Assembly (NCBI RefSeq): GCF_018139145.2
Contig: NC_059500.1
Location: forward strand, 20,460,101 to 20,524,100
Direction: 5' to 3'
DNA: 64,000 nucleotides
Origin: Gymnogyps californianus
Lineage: Eukaryota; Chordata; Aves; Accipitriformes; Cathartidae
Shown in pieces: positions 34,518 through 47,959 of the stretch; within the stretch, counting starts at the first letter, position 1, and each line of letters starts with the position of its first letter. The position numbers were made by a program, and so were the translations under genes. The notes below the pieces were generated by a model, which was not told where the DNA came from, did not search any database, and was given only the letters and a program-made list of their open reading frames with translations.

Positions 34518-37500
34518 ATTTTTCTGTATACCACTGTCTTCCATCTCGCACAAAAGGATGATTCCACACAGTCCTGGGCCAAAAAGTCTGACCATCTGTC
34601 TTTCACCAATGACTTTGACATGTTTATTGAGGTCAAGCTTACATAGATTTATTGATGTTCTATTTGTCATTTCTGTCCAGGTAGTTCTCTCTCAAACAGT
34701 TATTCATTTTTTATGTTGGCCTGGAAATTTTTTCCAAGTAAATGCTAACTGTAAACAGATATGAGGAAAAAAATAAACAAACAGAGGGGAAAAAAGGAAC
34801 TTCAATCACCTGTGAGGTGAAAAATAAGACTTCTTCACAATTTCATGTTGCAGTGCAATGTATTTGTGGTTTTTTCATGCCAGTAAGGATATTGTTTGTG
34901 GATAGCTCACAAAAAAAGCTATTTTCTGGTAACAATCTATTTAATGTTTTTCATAAAGATGTTTTTTAACATCTTCAATGGCCCTTGTTCATAACTATTT
35001 CACAACACCTAATGAGAAGATATGTAAAGTTATGGGTCAATTTTAAATATTTGGCACTGTGTGCATTTTAAAAATGCTATTAAGTTAGAAGTCTGACTGT
35101 GTTCCCTTCCACCCTTAGCCTTTATCATTGATTGGAGAAAGGGGCACTTGCAGTGGTTACTCCGATCTCAGCTGGGCTGAATCTAGACCTTGAAGTCTAT
35201 TTTCTATTCATTCTGTCAGGTGGACTTAAAAATTGACTCAATGCAATGACGTGTGTTACCTTTCCTTGATTAGATGAATATATTTGCAGTAAGTGGAGAT
35301 GACAGGATCAGCTCATTGGGTCTTTGATTATCTGTGGGAAGAATATGGAACTGGAGAGGCTGGGAAATCAGGATTAAGTAGTTACTATGAAGTTCTGAAG
35401 CTTTCCTTTTGTCATTTGATATAATCTTTGACAGAAAAGTCGAAGCTTGAAAACATGTGTTATTATAACATTGTAGGCCAGGGTCAAACTTCCAACTAAT
35501 TTTCCTTCTTCATATTCACACGAATTAATTGTGTCTGCCATAGTTACTTTTATCTGGTTTTTTTTAATTGACTCTGTATCAAGGCTCTGGCCAGGGGTTT
35601 GGTCTGTCCCTGCTGTGAAGGGCATGTTTCTGTTTGTCTTCTTCATCCTATTAAACTCCATCAGCATCCTGGTTACTGCTTTTGGGAACACAGCCTGTGT
35701 CGCTGATGTTGAGCACTATTTTTAAGCAGAGGTCAACAATATATTGTATACCTACCTCATTAACTCGTTTTAACCATCTGTAGTTTACTAGAATCCATCA
35801 ATACCACCCAACCTAACATTGAATGCAACGTTGTGCAACTCTACCAACAGATGCAGATAACTCTGCTGTTGTTGTCAGGGAAAAATATTAGTAAGTATGA
35901 TGCATGGTTAGGTGCTTCTCTTGATGTCTGTAACAGCTTCCAAAACAGAGCCCTGATCAGGAAGACATTGCATCCCTCTTGTTCTGTGTTAAATAGCATC
36001 CCATACAAAAATGTTCATGTATAACTGCAGTGTTTCTCTGCACTAATCTTTATTTTTTGATGGCAGTGTGGAAGTTTATTGGCTTATTATCATTGAGTGT
36101 ATTAAAAAACTTGGGAACTGTCTTGGAAAAGGGGTGGCAGATACTCTATGCTGCTTCTTATGTCCTCCTTTGGAATAGAAGTAGAGCTCAGCAGGTCCAT
36201 TCTTTCCAGCATATTAGCTTGGTTGTTTGAATTTATTGTTCACTGTCTTTATTAGTTCATACTTAATTGGTAAGAACAACATGAAAAATTAGCAGAAGAG
36301 TGAAGATGTCTCTGCCAGGCAAAGACACAGAAAGCAATACAGGGAAAGTCTGATAATCTTTGCAGCGTTGCTTGGTCATCACAACCTAACAACCTCCCAC
36401 CCCTGCCCTGTTTGGAAGACCCAGTAACTTTCCCCATTTTCCTGCCTCCTACCCCTCCCTCCCAGCCCCCAAGCTGTCTTTCTGTCTCAAGATTCTTCAG
36501 AAAAATTGCAGAATCTACAGCTTCTGGTGATATCAGAACTTATTTTCAGGTAATCACAAAGTAGATGTGAGCAGGCAGCTCCATACTCAATTTCTCTGAA
36601 CTTCAATATATTTGCCTTATAAAAGTGCCTGTGAAAGGTGAATATGGCTGTGCCTACTAGTGTAGCCAGTGAGTTCAGAAATTACTTTAGGGCTATTATA
36701 AATAATAATAGGACACATGCAGGAGTAAAAGTTCACCTACGTAACTCATTGTCAAATTTACCTTTTAAATACTTGGAAATGACTGCCAGGCCTTTGGAGG
36801 CAATGAATTATGTAACTGTTCTGTATAAAGAAGAGGATTGTTGTCTCTGCTTTTTCTCCTTGGCTCCACAATATGACAACATCAGAGTGACAGCAGCCAG
36901 CAGTCCCTGGCCTCCATATCCTAATTCTATTGGATATCAATTGACAACACCACAAAATGCTGACATTTTTTTCACTGACAATACAGTATGTAAAACTTTA
37001 CCTTGGGATGGACTGTGAAGTTAAGAAAAAATGCTGGTGCAGCCAAAATACTGCTGTATAGTGCTGTTGTGGCAATAAGGGACCTATCATTTTGTATTAC
37101 ACTTTGCTGAACAGAAGCACCTTATAGTAACAAAAAAGGCATTTGCTTTATGAACACATTTCAAATCATGTTTAAAAGCACAGCATTGATTTTTTTTTTA
37201 TACTGTATGTTGTTAAAGATCGCTGTATTGTGTGATATTGTTCTTCAGCTGTATCATGCTTTTCCAGAAAAAGTCTTTGATGAACTAGGGAGTCTTTTAG
37301 TGAACTCTTCGCTTCCCAGGCACCACTTATAGCAGGGTTACTCCAGGAGCAGACTTCACAAAAAATCCTGATTGTATGAACCCTGGGACACCCAGGTATG
37401 ATCGTTCCCACCATTTTCCCAGACTCTCAAACTGCATGTCTGATGCATCACTGTACCTTCCTGCACTGAGGACAGAACTAGCATGTAGCTTTCTGATAAT

Positions 37501-37659
37501 GGACCTTGGTGAGAAAGAAAAGCAATCAAAGCCAAACAGGTCAAATTAGCAGTCCTGGTAAAATTGTCTAGCAAAGTGAAAAAAGAAATGAGAAGCTCTG
37601 GGCTGCAGAGGACAGCCCAGAGGACAGACAAGTCAAGCAGTCGTGACTTTTAAATAATG
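34518..37659. other. AT-rich non-coding DNA
   Basis: No supportable gene. An open frame of 126 codons at 36638-37018 shows no recognisable domain and probably arose by chance. Confidence 0.55.
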
Positions 37660-37800
37660 TTTTACTGCTTGCCTCACTGTGTGGCCTTGCACACATCACT
37701 CAAACATTCATTTCTTCCATCTCCAGCACAGGGAATCTAATGCTTATTTACCTGCCTAATAGGTATCTTGTGAGAATTAAGGAATCGATGTTCAGTAACA
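37660..37800 (+). mobile_element. MIR-like (CORE-SINE) fragment
   Basis: The order ACTGTGTGGCCTTGCACACATCAC, a pyrimidine-rich block with TCCATCTCCAG, then ACCTGCCTAATAGG, then CTTGTGAGAATTAAGGAAT parallels the MIR consensus (TGTGTGACCTTGGGCAAG..., CTCATCTGTAAAATGGGGA..., ACCTACCTCATAGGG..., TTGTGAGGATTAAATGA...). It is strongly diverged, as expected of a very old SINE, and the tRNA-derived head is not visible. The match is from memory and was not scored. Confidence 0.55.
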
Positions 37801-39480
37801 CATTTAACTAATGTAACAAAATGAAGCTAATCAAATGTTTAAGCATTGTTGTTAAGTGGCTGATCCAAAGGAAGATAGAAGTCATACTTGAAGGCAAGCT
37901 GGAACCATAAAATTTGGAGCAAGGAATTCCATTCTCTTTCAGTTTCTTATGGTCCGTGATCATGACATCTGTATTTGAACTGCAGAAGTGGATTTCAAAG
38001 GATTTCCATGATGTTATAAGTTCCCCAGATCTCAAGTTCAGTTAAGTACCTTGGAAGTCAGAGAGTCTTGCTGGTTTACTTTGTGCTGGGGAATCAGCTT
38101 ACCAGAACTCTGACCATATCAACTGCTCTGATTTTTTTTATATAGGAGACCATTCTTCTGTCTACAGAAAAGAACAGGTTGATTAGACTGCCACTTCTGA
38201 CTGGAAAGTCAAAATACTCCAAAAGACTAGCTAGAGACAAAATCTCCAGCTAATCTTTCCCCTTGAGACTGGAAAAATCTAGTCAAGATGTGTTATAAGT
38301 TGCTCCATTCCCTTATGCCAGGAAACACAATTGCTGACTGTGTTTTGCAGCAATTAGTACTTGGACTCTTCCAAAAGAAAGGTTGAGTACCTGGGGAAAA
38401 TGTTCCCCTCAAAAATATTTTAAAAGCCCCAAAGGAGATTTAAGCATTACCCTGGCAGAATACAGCAGTTAGAAACTGGAAAACTGTCCCTGCAAACCTT
38501 ATTTGAATCTAGTGATTCAGATTTTGGACCTTGCAAATTTCCAGGACCTCTTTTCAGGCCTTCACACTTAATATGGTAATCTGCTGCAGGAGCTTTTCCT
38601 GTCTAAAACTAGGTGTCCTTAAATGCGGAAGTAATTGTATTATCTAGAGCAGACTTATTTTGACGTGATTGACCTTTCAAATGTGTGCTTTTTTGTTAGC
38701 AGATAAGATACCTAGGAATTGCCAAACCGGGTTGGATGAAAGGTGCATCAAACATGTACCCCATGTCTGAAAAATACCCATAGCAGACACTTTAGAAAAA
38801 GGAATAGGTCATATAAGAAATGATTAGTCCCCTTTCATCTTCTTCCAGCTTCTTCCCCGCGGCAATTTATTGACTTTCTGTGCTACAGATTGCATTTGGA
38901 CAGTTATGTTTAATAGCCACCAGCAAATCTATCTTCTAATTCCTTTTTCAACCTATTTATACATTCAGTCTTGTGTAGGAATACTTCTATAGTCTTCATT
39001 TTTACGTGTCCCATTAAAGAATATTTGCTTTTATTTGTTTTAAACTTGCAGCCTCCTCTTTCTTTTGAGAAGCTACGAAAAATCTCACTGCCATTCCTCA
39101 CTTTATAGGTCTCTACATCTACATGCAACCTACCCCACACATCTTATCACACATGTGACCCTTCTTGATTGTGCTTCTACACCTTTTATGAGAAAAGCAG
39201 CTAGAACTCAAGTGCAGTATTCAAGAAATGGGATTTAGACAATGACCAAGATGGTGATTTCCATATACTTTCCAGCTCCTTTTCAATTAAGTGCAAATAT
39301 TCTACTTGCATTTCAGACTGACACTGACCATTAAACTGATGTCCACAGGGAGCTATTCAAGTGATTCCAAGTCATATACTTCTTTTCAAAAGCAAATGTA
39401 ACCAATACATACAGTTTACTATGATTTATGGCTACTGGGAAGATGTTATTTACATTTCTGTTATTCCCAAGCCATCTTAA
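37801..39480. other. AT-rich non-coding DNA
   Basis: Nothing recognisable. Confidence 0.55.
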
Positions 39481-39860
39481 AATAAAGCATACTTATAGAG
39501 CTGTCTTGATTGCAAATTACAAAAATTAAAAGAATGTCAAATGTCATTCCAGTGTGTATTTTATTGCCATGGTAACACAAAGGTAACTGAGTAGGTTAAG
39601 CTACAAATTACGTACTCAACTATTTAAAGATCTCAATGAAATAAAGTCACTTAATCAAGTTTATCATTGCTTGTGCTATGTAATCAAGACAACCCTATTA
39701 AAGCCAAAGTCAAAATGCTGGATGTTTCTGTGTTGTCTCTGTTCAAACAGGATTCTGTATGCTCTAGTATATTAAACATGGCCAATTAATGAACATTACT
39801 TGTTGTTACAGGCTATGTTTTGCAACCATGTTAAATAGAAGTGTGTTTTCTTTTGCAAGT
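39481..39860. promoter_or_regulatory. candidate conserved non-coding element with X-box-like site
   Basis: ATTGCCATGGTAAC at 39563-39576 differs from the palindromic RFX X-box (GTTRCCATGGYAAC) only at its first base, and SOX/TCF-type ACAAAG follows directly. Several AT-rich homeodomain-type sites (CAATTAATG, GTAATCAAG) lie within 300 bp. The dense motif content resembles vertebrate enhancers. Conservation itself cannot be seen from one genome, so this is a hypothesis. Confidence 0.35.
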
Positions 39861-42800
39861 ACTCCACATTGTGATTTGTCCTGCATCATTTATAATTAAA
39901 GCTTAATCTTTTCAAATATATCCTTTCATACACTAGATGTTCTCCAATTGCACACATCTCAAGCAACAACAAAAACAGATGCGCTGAAAAGTACACTCCT
40001 GGGTTTTCTACTTCTAACTCAAAATAATATACATGGAATACAATTTTAAGCTGTGGCTGTTGCCAAGCAAAATTGCATTATAATCAAAAGCACACAGAAC
40101 AAGGGTAGAAAATAAAAAAAACCTTCTTAGCTGAGTTCAGATGCTGTGCCAGGATAGTAGAAAAATATTTATTTGGAAAAATCAGTAAAAATATTTGCTG
40201 CAATTTATTCTCCCAGTAAGGCAGTAGAAATTTACACTGGTTAATCACATTAACATCACTAGTAACTTACATACGTATAGTACCTTCCATCATGAATTAC
40301 CCTGTAGTCTTGTTCTACAGATTGTAATACTGATTACGGCTTACTCCACAGACACACTTGCCCTTAGCAAGTGTCCAGAGTTTTGTGGTCCCATGAACTC
40401 AAATGCTGTGTTTGTTTTTTATCAATACCTAGAACTTTACTTGTTACTTACCCACTTGTTTTTCCAAGTGAAAATACAAGAAGAATTTTCAGAGGCCTGG
40501 CCAAGCCATAGTGCAATGTTCAGGAAGAAGTCTGCAAAAACCCAGAGAGGAAATGTCCACTTGAATTTAACTCTGAATATTTTAATGGAAACATTTTGTT
40601 CCTGTACGACAATCTCATAGGCTTGACACGTTACATTTTATTAGCATGAACAGTCTACACCAGTGTTATGATAGCTAATTAATGTAATGATTTCTAAATA
40701 ACAAAGTGGCTACTCAAGTGCTACTACTTACCCTATCTTTACAAAGCATGTCACAGGAAGACAAGTGACTACTGTGTACAATTAGGGACTCCCTTTCCAT
40801 CCTCTCCTAAGGGACATCTCTTGCAGTGGACACCTTCCCAAGGATTCAGACTCCAATCCAGGAAATCACCTATGCACCTATTTAAATTTAAGCACGTGAA
40901 TAAGCCCATTCATTTCAGAGGGAATACTTAATGCTTAAACTTAAGCATATGTTTCAGTTAAGGCTGATGAGGGCCTATGGTGTACTGCAGAGAAACGTGC
41001 CACCTACTGTTTCATCAACATCATGTCCTACAGCACCTGGGTTTTCTTTGGAAGTTGTCCATCTTGTTAAAAAACAGGCCCAAACTTGATTAGCTTATGA
41101 AATCTTGAATAGCTTGCAATCTGAGGTAGCTCAGCTGCACGTGAGTGGGCAAAAGAAGTTTTGTGCCAGGAAAATAGACTCCCTCATTTTTCAAAATGAG
41201 CTAATTTTTTCCAATGGCTTTTCATTCATATCAAGATAAATTATTAGAAGGAAATTGCAGTTTATTCACCTCATGAAATATTTACAGTCTTGTCACTATT
41301 TTCATCATATCGATTTGGGCCTCAATCCCGTTCTTCTTGATTTCAAAGGAAATGAGATCAAACCTATAGAAAATAAAAAATAGCTTTCAGCAACATAGTT
41401 CTGTTAAAATCATTAGCCAAAAATGAATAATTTTACTTTATTTATACAAGAACAGTAATGTTTTTTTCACTTTGGTGTATATTTGAGGTTTGACTCCACT
41501 AAACCAAATGGAGAAAACCATAGCTTGAACTTCCCAGAGAGTTCAGACCAGGTTCATGTGTCTGGCCTCACTAGCAGCAACTAACCACTCATTCCAGAGC
41601 AGATCATTGTATCTTGTGTGGCAGACAATGTGAAAAGATCTTCTAAATTTCTTATGATTTTGGTCAATAACACATTGAGGTGTAGGTGTATAGCAAGACA
41701 GGGGAAAAACCTTTTGAGGTAATCCAGAATAATATTTGACTATTTATAAAAAAGTCACCTTTGCTGTAGCTCAAGTATTGTGTCACACAGAGAATCAGCT
41801 TTATGCACATGTGCATGTCTATGGTTAACAACTCCATTTAAACATTGATGGAATTTTCTACTGCATTTACTCTGGGGCATGCTTTAAAATGTTCATAACT
41901 CCATTATTTTACAATCATCTCTTATACAACCCAGCAAAATATGTACTATTCACTGGGGACTAGTTACATGCTGAGTTTCATGTATCAAAGTTTTGTCATT
42001 TCTAAGTTATGCTAAGGAGAAAAAATCCATTTGCAACAACTTTTCTCTTTCTTTATTAAAAAGTGTAGTGTTTTCACTCAGGCAAAAATCAGAAACAGCT
42101 GAATGCATTTTACTCCAACTGCAAAAGGGGGAAAAAATCACCTTTGAGCAGAGACCAGTTATATATAATCATGAGGCAGAAAGGTGAGAATTTTGGAACA
42201 AGGAGCATCTGCAAACAGGTACTTTCAGCAGCAAATGTTTTCAATCTTAACTACATCTTCATCTCCTTTCCCCAGGCTCTCTTCCTCCCCAGTGCCTTTT
42301 TGGTCTTTCTCTCTCCCTTTGTTTCCCTTGCTTAAGATAGTTACCAATCTGTCTTTGCCCCTTTTCTAAGTTAGTAACCTTCCTTCATCCTTCCTCTCAT
42401 TGCCCAGTTTTTGTTGGTTCTGTGGCTATCTGTTGATACCTAGAAGCAATAAACTCATTAATAATTGTATGGCTTGAAAGATGCTGGTAGCAACAGGAAT
42501 TCAGTATTGTTAAAGCGAATGTTTGGATTTCACTGAACTAGAGGCACTGGAGTTGCCTGCATGGGCCTAATGCCTACAAACCAAACTTTTTGAATACTTA
42601 CTTCGAGTCATCCTTTCAGCAGTTTGTGATGGAGTTGAGGAAGGCAACATCAAAGCTAAGGAAGGGGAAAAGAGAACATGGCAGAGAGGTGTGCAGTAAA
42701 TTCCAACCACACTTAGTACATCCTAAAAAACTGTGATTTGTGGGCATGATTATATTATTGCCATGAATTACACATTTTCAGAAATGCTTATCTGTAATTA

Positions 42801-45592
42801 ATTTGCCAATTACACACCATTAATTTATCATGCAACTCTATTTGCCCCTCCTCTTCCCTTGTAACCCCCTCCAGTGAACTAACCAGATGAATCCTTGATA
42901 ACGAACTGAGAGACATGAATGATCCTAATAGCCATAGGCCATCCTCATTTTTCTTTTTTGTAAGACATGAGGTATTTCAGAAGAGGTCTTTACAGTGTGC
43001 TGGTTATCTGTGTGAATAGAAATGGTGCTTGAGCTTCATAATTGCACTTTAGAGGCAGTTTTTTCTGTAGCTAGCCCAGGAACATTAAATGACCCACTTT
43101 GGTGGACTCAATCAAGTTTCTCCCAAGGTAATCAGTGAGCTCTCTGACAGAGCCTTAAGAGTGTTTCAGTGCTGCCATGCTGATCAAAACCAGATGGCTG
43201 TCATTAGGAGTTTTAAATCTGACTCTGTCATTTTGCTATAGATCAAGTTCAGCTCTTCATGCATCCTTGTATATGACCATGACCTCTTAACTACTTAATT
43301 TAAATCTGAAGTCCTCTGTAGGCTGACTACACCAAATTGCTGATGTATACAAATATGAAGTGTGTATGTTTACAAAAGGATTGCTCCAAATACATGTGTC
43401 CCTCCCCAGTGACTGCTTCTCTGCTAAACGGTGTGCATAGCACTTTATTTCATAACGAATTTGTTCTTCTCTGGCTATAGCATTATCCCTGTCATTTCTG
43501 TAAACAGAGGTATAATACAACCAAGTCCAAAAAATTATATATCTGCAACTGAACCTGAGCAGAAAGCTATCAATCCACTAACATACAAACACACTGAAAG
43601 ATAACATGTGACACTTCATTCACCTTAATTAGAGCTTATTAGAACCTGCTTTGATTCTTACAATGGTGATTCCAAAGCTCTTATCTGACAGGTTAACGAG
43701 GATCTGAAATAAATAGTGTTACTAATGAGGATCTGCTGAAATTAATCATCTGTTATTATTAACAACTCCAAAAGCTAAATTTCTAAAGATTAGATTATGT
43801 AAGATAATGTACAAAAGGGAAGCAGACAAAGTGAAATGTTATCAAGTGGTAGGTTATTTCCAAACCAAAAGCAGGGCATCAGTCATATTTTTGAGGGAGG
43901 AAATTCAGATATTTATTTCTAAGACAAATTATTTTGATCCTTTCAGAGGGTTTCTTTAAAATCAAAATTTGAAAAAGGGAGAAGTAGAAAAATTTCTATG
44001 CAAAATCAGTTAAAGTTGAATAATGAAACACCTTTGTCATAGTGGGTGGGGGAACTATAGGATACAAATTGGACTCGGTTCTACAAGCCTTGAAAAGTGA
44101 AGCTGAAAAAACTGAAGCCTCTAAACCAATAAAATGTCAAGTGTACTAGCTGTACAACCCTAACTTACGAACTGTCTCTGTTTATCACCCTCTTCAGCCT
44201 TCCTGGGCATCACCAGTTCCTACTTTTGGAAAAACAGCCTCCGAGCTGTGAAGTTGGCTTCTGTTGTCATTCAAAATTTCATTCTCTATAAAGCAGGCAA
44301 CTGGGGGGAACATCCTAAAAACGGTTGTTCCTTTCCATATTGTAGCTTCAGATCTTTAAAGGAGTTGCTTCTGCTGACATCATTGCACTACTGGAAACTT
44401 GACACATGAGAAAAAAGAAAACATATGTTGGTTTGATAATATTGTCCTGTTTCACTCAGTACATAATTCTTAACGTTTTTCTTCCTCTGTCTGAACATAC
44501 AGTGGTTTTAAATCAGGTGGATTAAGCAATACTGGAAGGAGAAATGGCTCTTCTTAGCAATTCATCTGAATTCAGAACTAATCATTTGCTGTGTATTCTG
44601 ATTCATTTTCTCGTGGAGTTGCGAGATGGCCTTTTCCATTACTTCCATGACATAGCTCTATTATGTCCTCTCTTATGCCTTTTCTTCCTGAGCTAAACAG
44701 TCGTTTCAAAGAACTGTTCAGTGAGCATTTTCTATGTCATAATCAATTTCATTGCCCTTTCCCAGATTTTTTCGTTTTTCTCTTGTTAGCTGGTATTTTA
44801 TCATCTGAGATAAGCTGGCCAGAACTGTTCACTGTATCCAAAGCATTCCGTGCACTAAAATAACATTAGACCACCTTCAGTGTTTCTTGTACTTTTCCTA
44901 AGATAACATAACATCTTGCTTTCTGCTGGGTTTTTTTCCCTCATTGCTGCAGATTTTTTTTTTTTTTTTAGCAGCATGCATGATAGCATGCATTTTTTTC
45001 CTGAATTAACAATTCTTGTGCTGTGAGATGCGGGACAGTTTCTTTCCATTACAATACTTCACATTCTCTTTCATTCAGTTGCATTTCTCTATTGATTCTT
45101 CTGAGAGGATCTTTAAGATTTCTTATGGCACTAATCTTGCCTAATCTAACTAATTTTGACTCATTTGAAAAAGCAGTAACATTTTTCCTGTTGTGTCCAC
45201 CCAACAGCAGGCCATTGACTTCCTCAGCAGAAGAATTGTATGCAGCTGTCATCAATGAACCTATCCGATATGACCTTATCTAAATAGACTCTTTTTTTTT
45301 CCAATCCCCCAATGTCCTGTGCCAGAGAATGTCACCCTCTAACCATGTGCTGTGTGAAAAGTTTGTATTAAATATGCTGCTTCATAAATCCATTGAGCAC
45401 TCCAGTCTCTATATTGTGAGGCACTGAATAAACATTCCCTCCTTACCTCCTTGATCCATCAATGGTTTCACAGGCCTTTCTTTTCCTCTTCTCTGTTCCA
45501 ACTCATCTCTTTTCCAAGCTGAAATTTCTTATTGTATTGTCTATTTGGAGAGAAACTGTTTGTCAATCCTGATAATTCTTGTTGCTTTTCCA

Positions 45593-45618
45593 TATGTGTG
45601 TGTGTGCATATATATATT
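45593..45618 (+). repeat. (TG)n(TA)n microsatellite
   Basis: Six or so TG units, a GCA interruption, then about five TA units. Confidence 0.8.
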
Positions 45619-46431
45619 AGTTTGACAACTTCCTTCCTGAGATGGAAAAAACTACTTTCTGCAGTGTTCAAAAAGGGTTTATATCATGGATTTATACATT
45701 GGCATAATGTGGTTTTCTGTTTTATTTTCACAGCCTTTCCTGATAACTCTTAACATTATACTCTCCTTTTTTTAATTGCCATTGAAATGGCTTTTTATAG
45801 AACTATCCACAGTAATGATAAGCCCTCTTTCCTGAACCGGTTAACAACCTATAACTGTACATGCATAATTAGGATTTTTTTTTCTGTATGTGCATTACTT
45901 TGCATTTATAGACACTGAGTTTCATATGCTGTTTTATCACCCACTCACTCAGTTTTGTAAAATTATTCTGCAACTCTTTGCAGATAAATGCAAATATCAT
46001 TCCAGACTTGAGTAAAGGAATGAAAATCTATTCTGGTGAAAATCTGTGTCCAGACAGAGTAGAGATAAGAGCACGTTTTTTGGGTGAAACACATGGACAT
46101 ATTCAGAACATCTATACAGGTCCTGGCTGTACAGTTGCTCTCTCTTACAGTCCACCAGACTTTAATGGCCCCACTGAAAGGTCTGAAAAGCTCCTACTGA
46201 CTTTACAGTGCCAGAGATTTCACTCGTACACTTTTGATCCAGGGAGAAGAAAGTGGCTGGAATGGAGTGTCTGGAAGAGGAATTCATATAAGTATGAAAT
46301 GAGCTTTGTATAGTTGCCTCCAAGGAAGAGGACTCTCAAAGAAATGGGAACAGCCTCTACTTCTCAATACCTAATACTCTAAAGGTATTTCTTAATCCCC
46401 AAAGAAAGACCCATAGGAATGTAATCACAGG

Positions 46432-46463
46432 TTTTTCTTTCTCTCTCTCTTTCCTTCTCTTCT
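46432..46463 (+). repeat. CT-rich pyrimidine tract
   Basis: A run of C and T only, including (CT)n units. Confidence 0.75.
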
Positions 46464-47023
46464 AAATTTTTTTGACTGTCTGATATTTTTGTCACACTTT
46501 AGCCAGCTCTAATTAGCATATTTTTACAAACTGGTGAAACAGGCAACATTTTCAACTTCCCTCTGAACATTTTGTGAGGCAAAACACAGAAGTAACACCT
46601 ACATGTAGAGGGTTCTGCTACTAGCCTTGTTCCAAGCATTGTTTGAAACTAGCTGTAAGAAATCTAAGAGAATTAGGCAAGTTGGACCTTACACACCCAT
46701 ATGGATCTAGAAAATCTAACGACAACACAGGAAACTGTCAGCTAGTTCTTGAAGTGTCACACAAGAAAGCAAAGCATTACCAGAAAGCTAGTTTACTGAA
46801 CCTAACTGACATGAACAACAACAAACCAAAATTAGTAAAAGCATGTGCCTAGGGCAATCTACTACTGTTTATTGATTTTTGGTTTCCTAAAGCTGCTTAT
46901 TCCTTAGGTTTCTTTGTTGGAGATTGTGATATGGCAGTCTTGCTACAGTAAAATGCTATATTCTGAGGGAACAATTAATGACAATCAAACATAAAATACT
47001 TTTCTAAATAAATAAAATAAAAC

Positions 47024-47049
47024 TTATATTTATTCCATAATAAATATAA
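47024..47049. repeat. AT-rich hairpin, 11-bp arms
   Basis: TTATATTTATT, then CCAT, then AATAAATATAA: the arms are perfect reverse complements around a 4-base loop. The low-complexity AT context makes chance more likely than for the palindrome at 47290. Confidence 0.6.
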
Positions 47050-47289
47050 TATTTAAAACATTCTATTGCAAATACATAGTTTTCCTCTCATGGCCTTTTA
47101 TTTCCTCTAGTATCAGAAAAAACAAAAGATAATGGACTTCTCAAAGTACTAGCTTGCTTTGTAGAAGAGACTAAGAAGGTATGAAGATTCCCAGTTCCCT
47201 TCAAGTATTTACATCTCACTGCCAGACCTGGATAGGGCAGAGCTCTTTTCTTTGAATGTATGATCCCCACTTATTCCCAAATATAAATG

Positions 47290-47317
47290 GATCAGAGGAT
47301 GAATTCATCCTCTGATC
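47290..47317. repeat. perfect 28-bp palindrome
   Basis: The left arm GATCAGAGGATGAA is followed with no spacer by its exact reverse complement, with an EcoRI site (GAATTC) at the centre. The next base pair outward does not match. The sequence is not low-complexity. No transposon end or gene adjoins it that I can recognise. Confidence 0.9.
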
Positions 47318-47959
47318 TGCTGAGTTCAAGCTGGAAATAGTTTGCCAGTAATTCATGATCTGCCTCTGTTCAGACCTTCAGATGAACTAACACATTCTTC
47401 TTCATAATTCTGTTTGGTTCTTATTTTCCTCTGAAATACTTGTCTCATTCCTTATTTACTCAATAAATAGATTCTGAAGGAAGGCTTAAGCACAGAGGGC
47501 TCCCTCAGGCACCACATCCAGCATCCAGATGCCACTGGCACACAGAGTCCCTGGATGGGACCCTGAAGGCTCCCAGCACTTGAGTTTTAAGGACTAGTCC
47601 CCCAGGGTGTTCAGCTTCTACATGTTCCCAAGCTCAGACCTATCTTCTACCTATCTATCTCAGGCCTTGACCCAGTGAGAGATGACATAAGCAAGCTCTA
47701 ACCAACCCCACAGAAGAGGCAGCTGGAGGGGGTTCAACCAATAGCTTTAGCCCAGATATCAGTGCACTCAGGTGGGAATGAGGCATGCACTGTTTCCAAT
47801 GTTTTTCCTACAGCCCAGAAGCCAGTAGGATGTATGGGCCAAAATTTGGTCTTGGTAATATCAGGTGGACTCTCTTTATTTCTGTGACTTTACTTTTATT
47901 GTACATGGATACAAATTCTAACTGATAGGAGAATTTGGCCCACTATATGTAATGACTAG
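47318..47959. other. non-coding DNA upstream of the provirus
   Basis: I searched this stretch and the preceding 5 kb by eye for a 5' LTR matching 53032-53627 and found none. No other feature is recognised. Confidence 0.55.

Larger units (their letters stand above)
39861..47023. other. AT-rich non-coding DNA
   Basis: About 7 kb with no supportable gene. It contains a short TG/TA microsatellite (45593-45618) and a pyrimidine tract (46432-46463). An open frame of 111 codons at 45978-46313 has no family motif that I recognise. Confidence 0.55.

Noticed and set aside
36638..37018. 126-codon plus-strand open frame
   Set aside because: No domain, no recognisable homologue and no splice context; likely chance.
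45978..46313. 111-codon open frame with mixed composition
   Set aside because: No motif recognised and no supporting gene structure.
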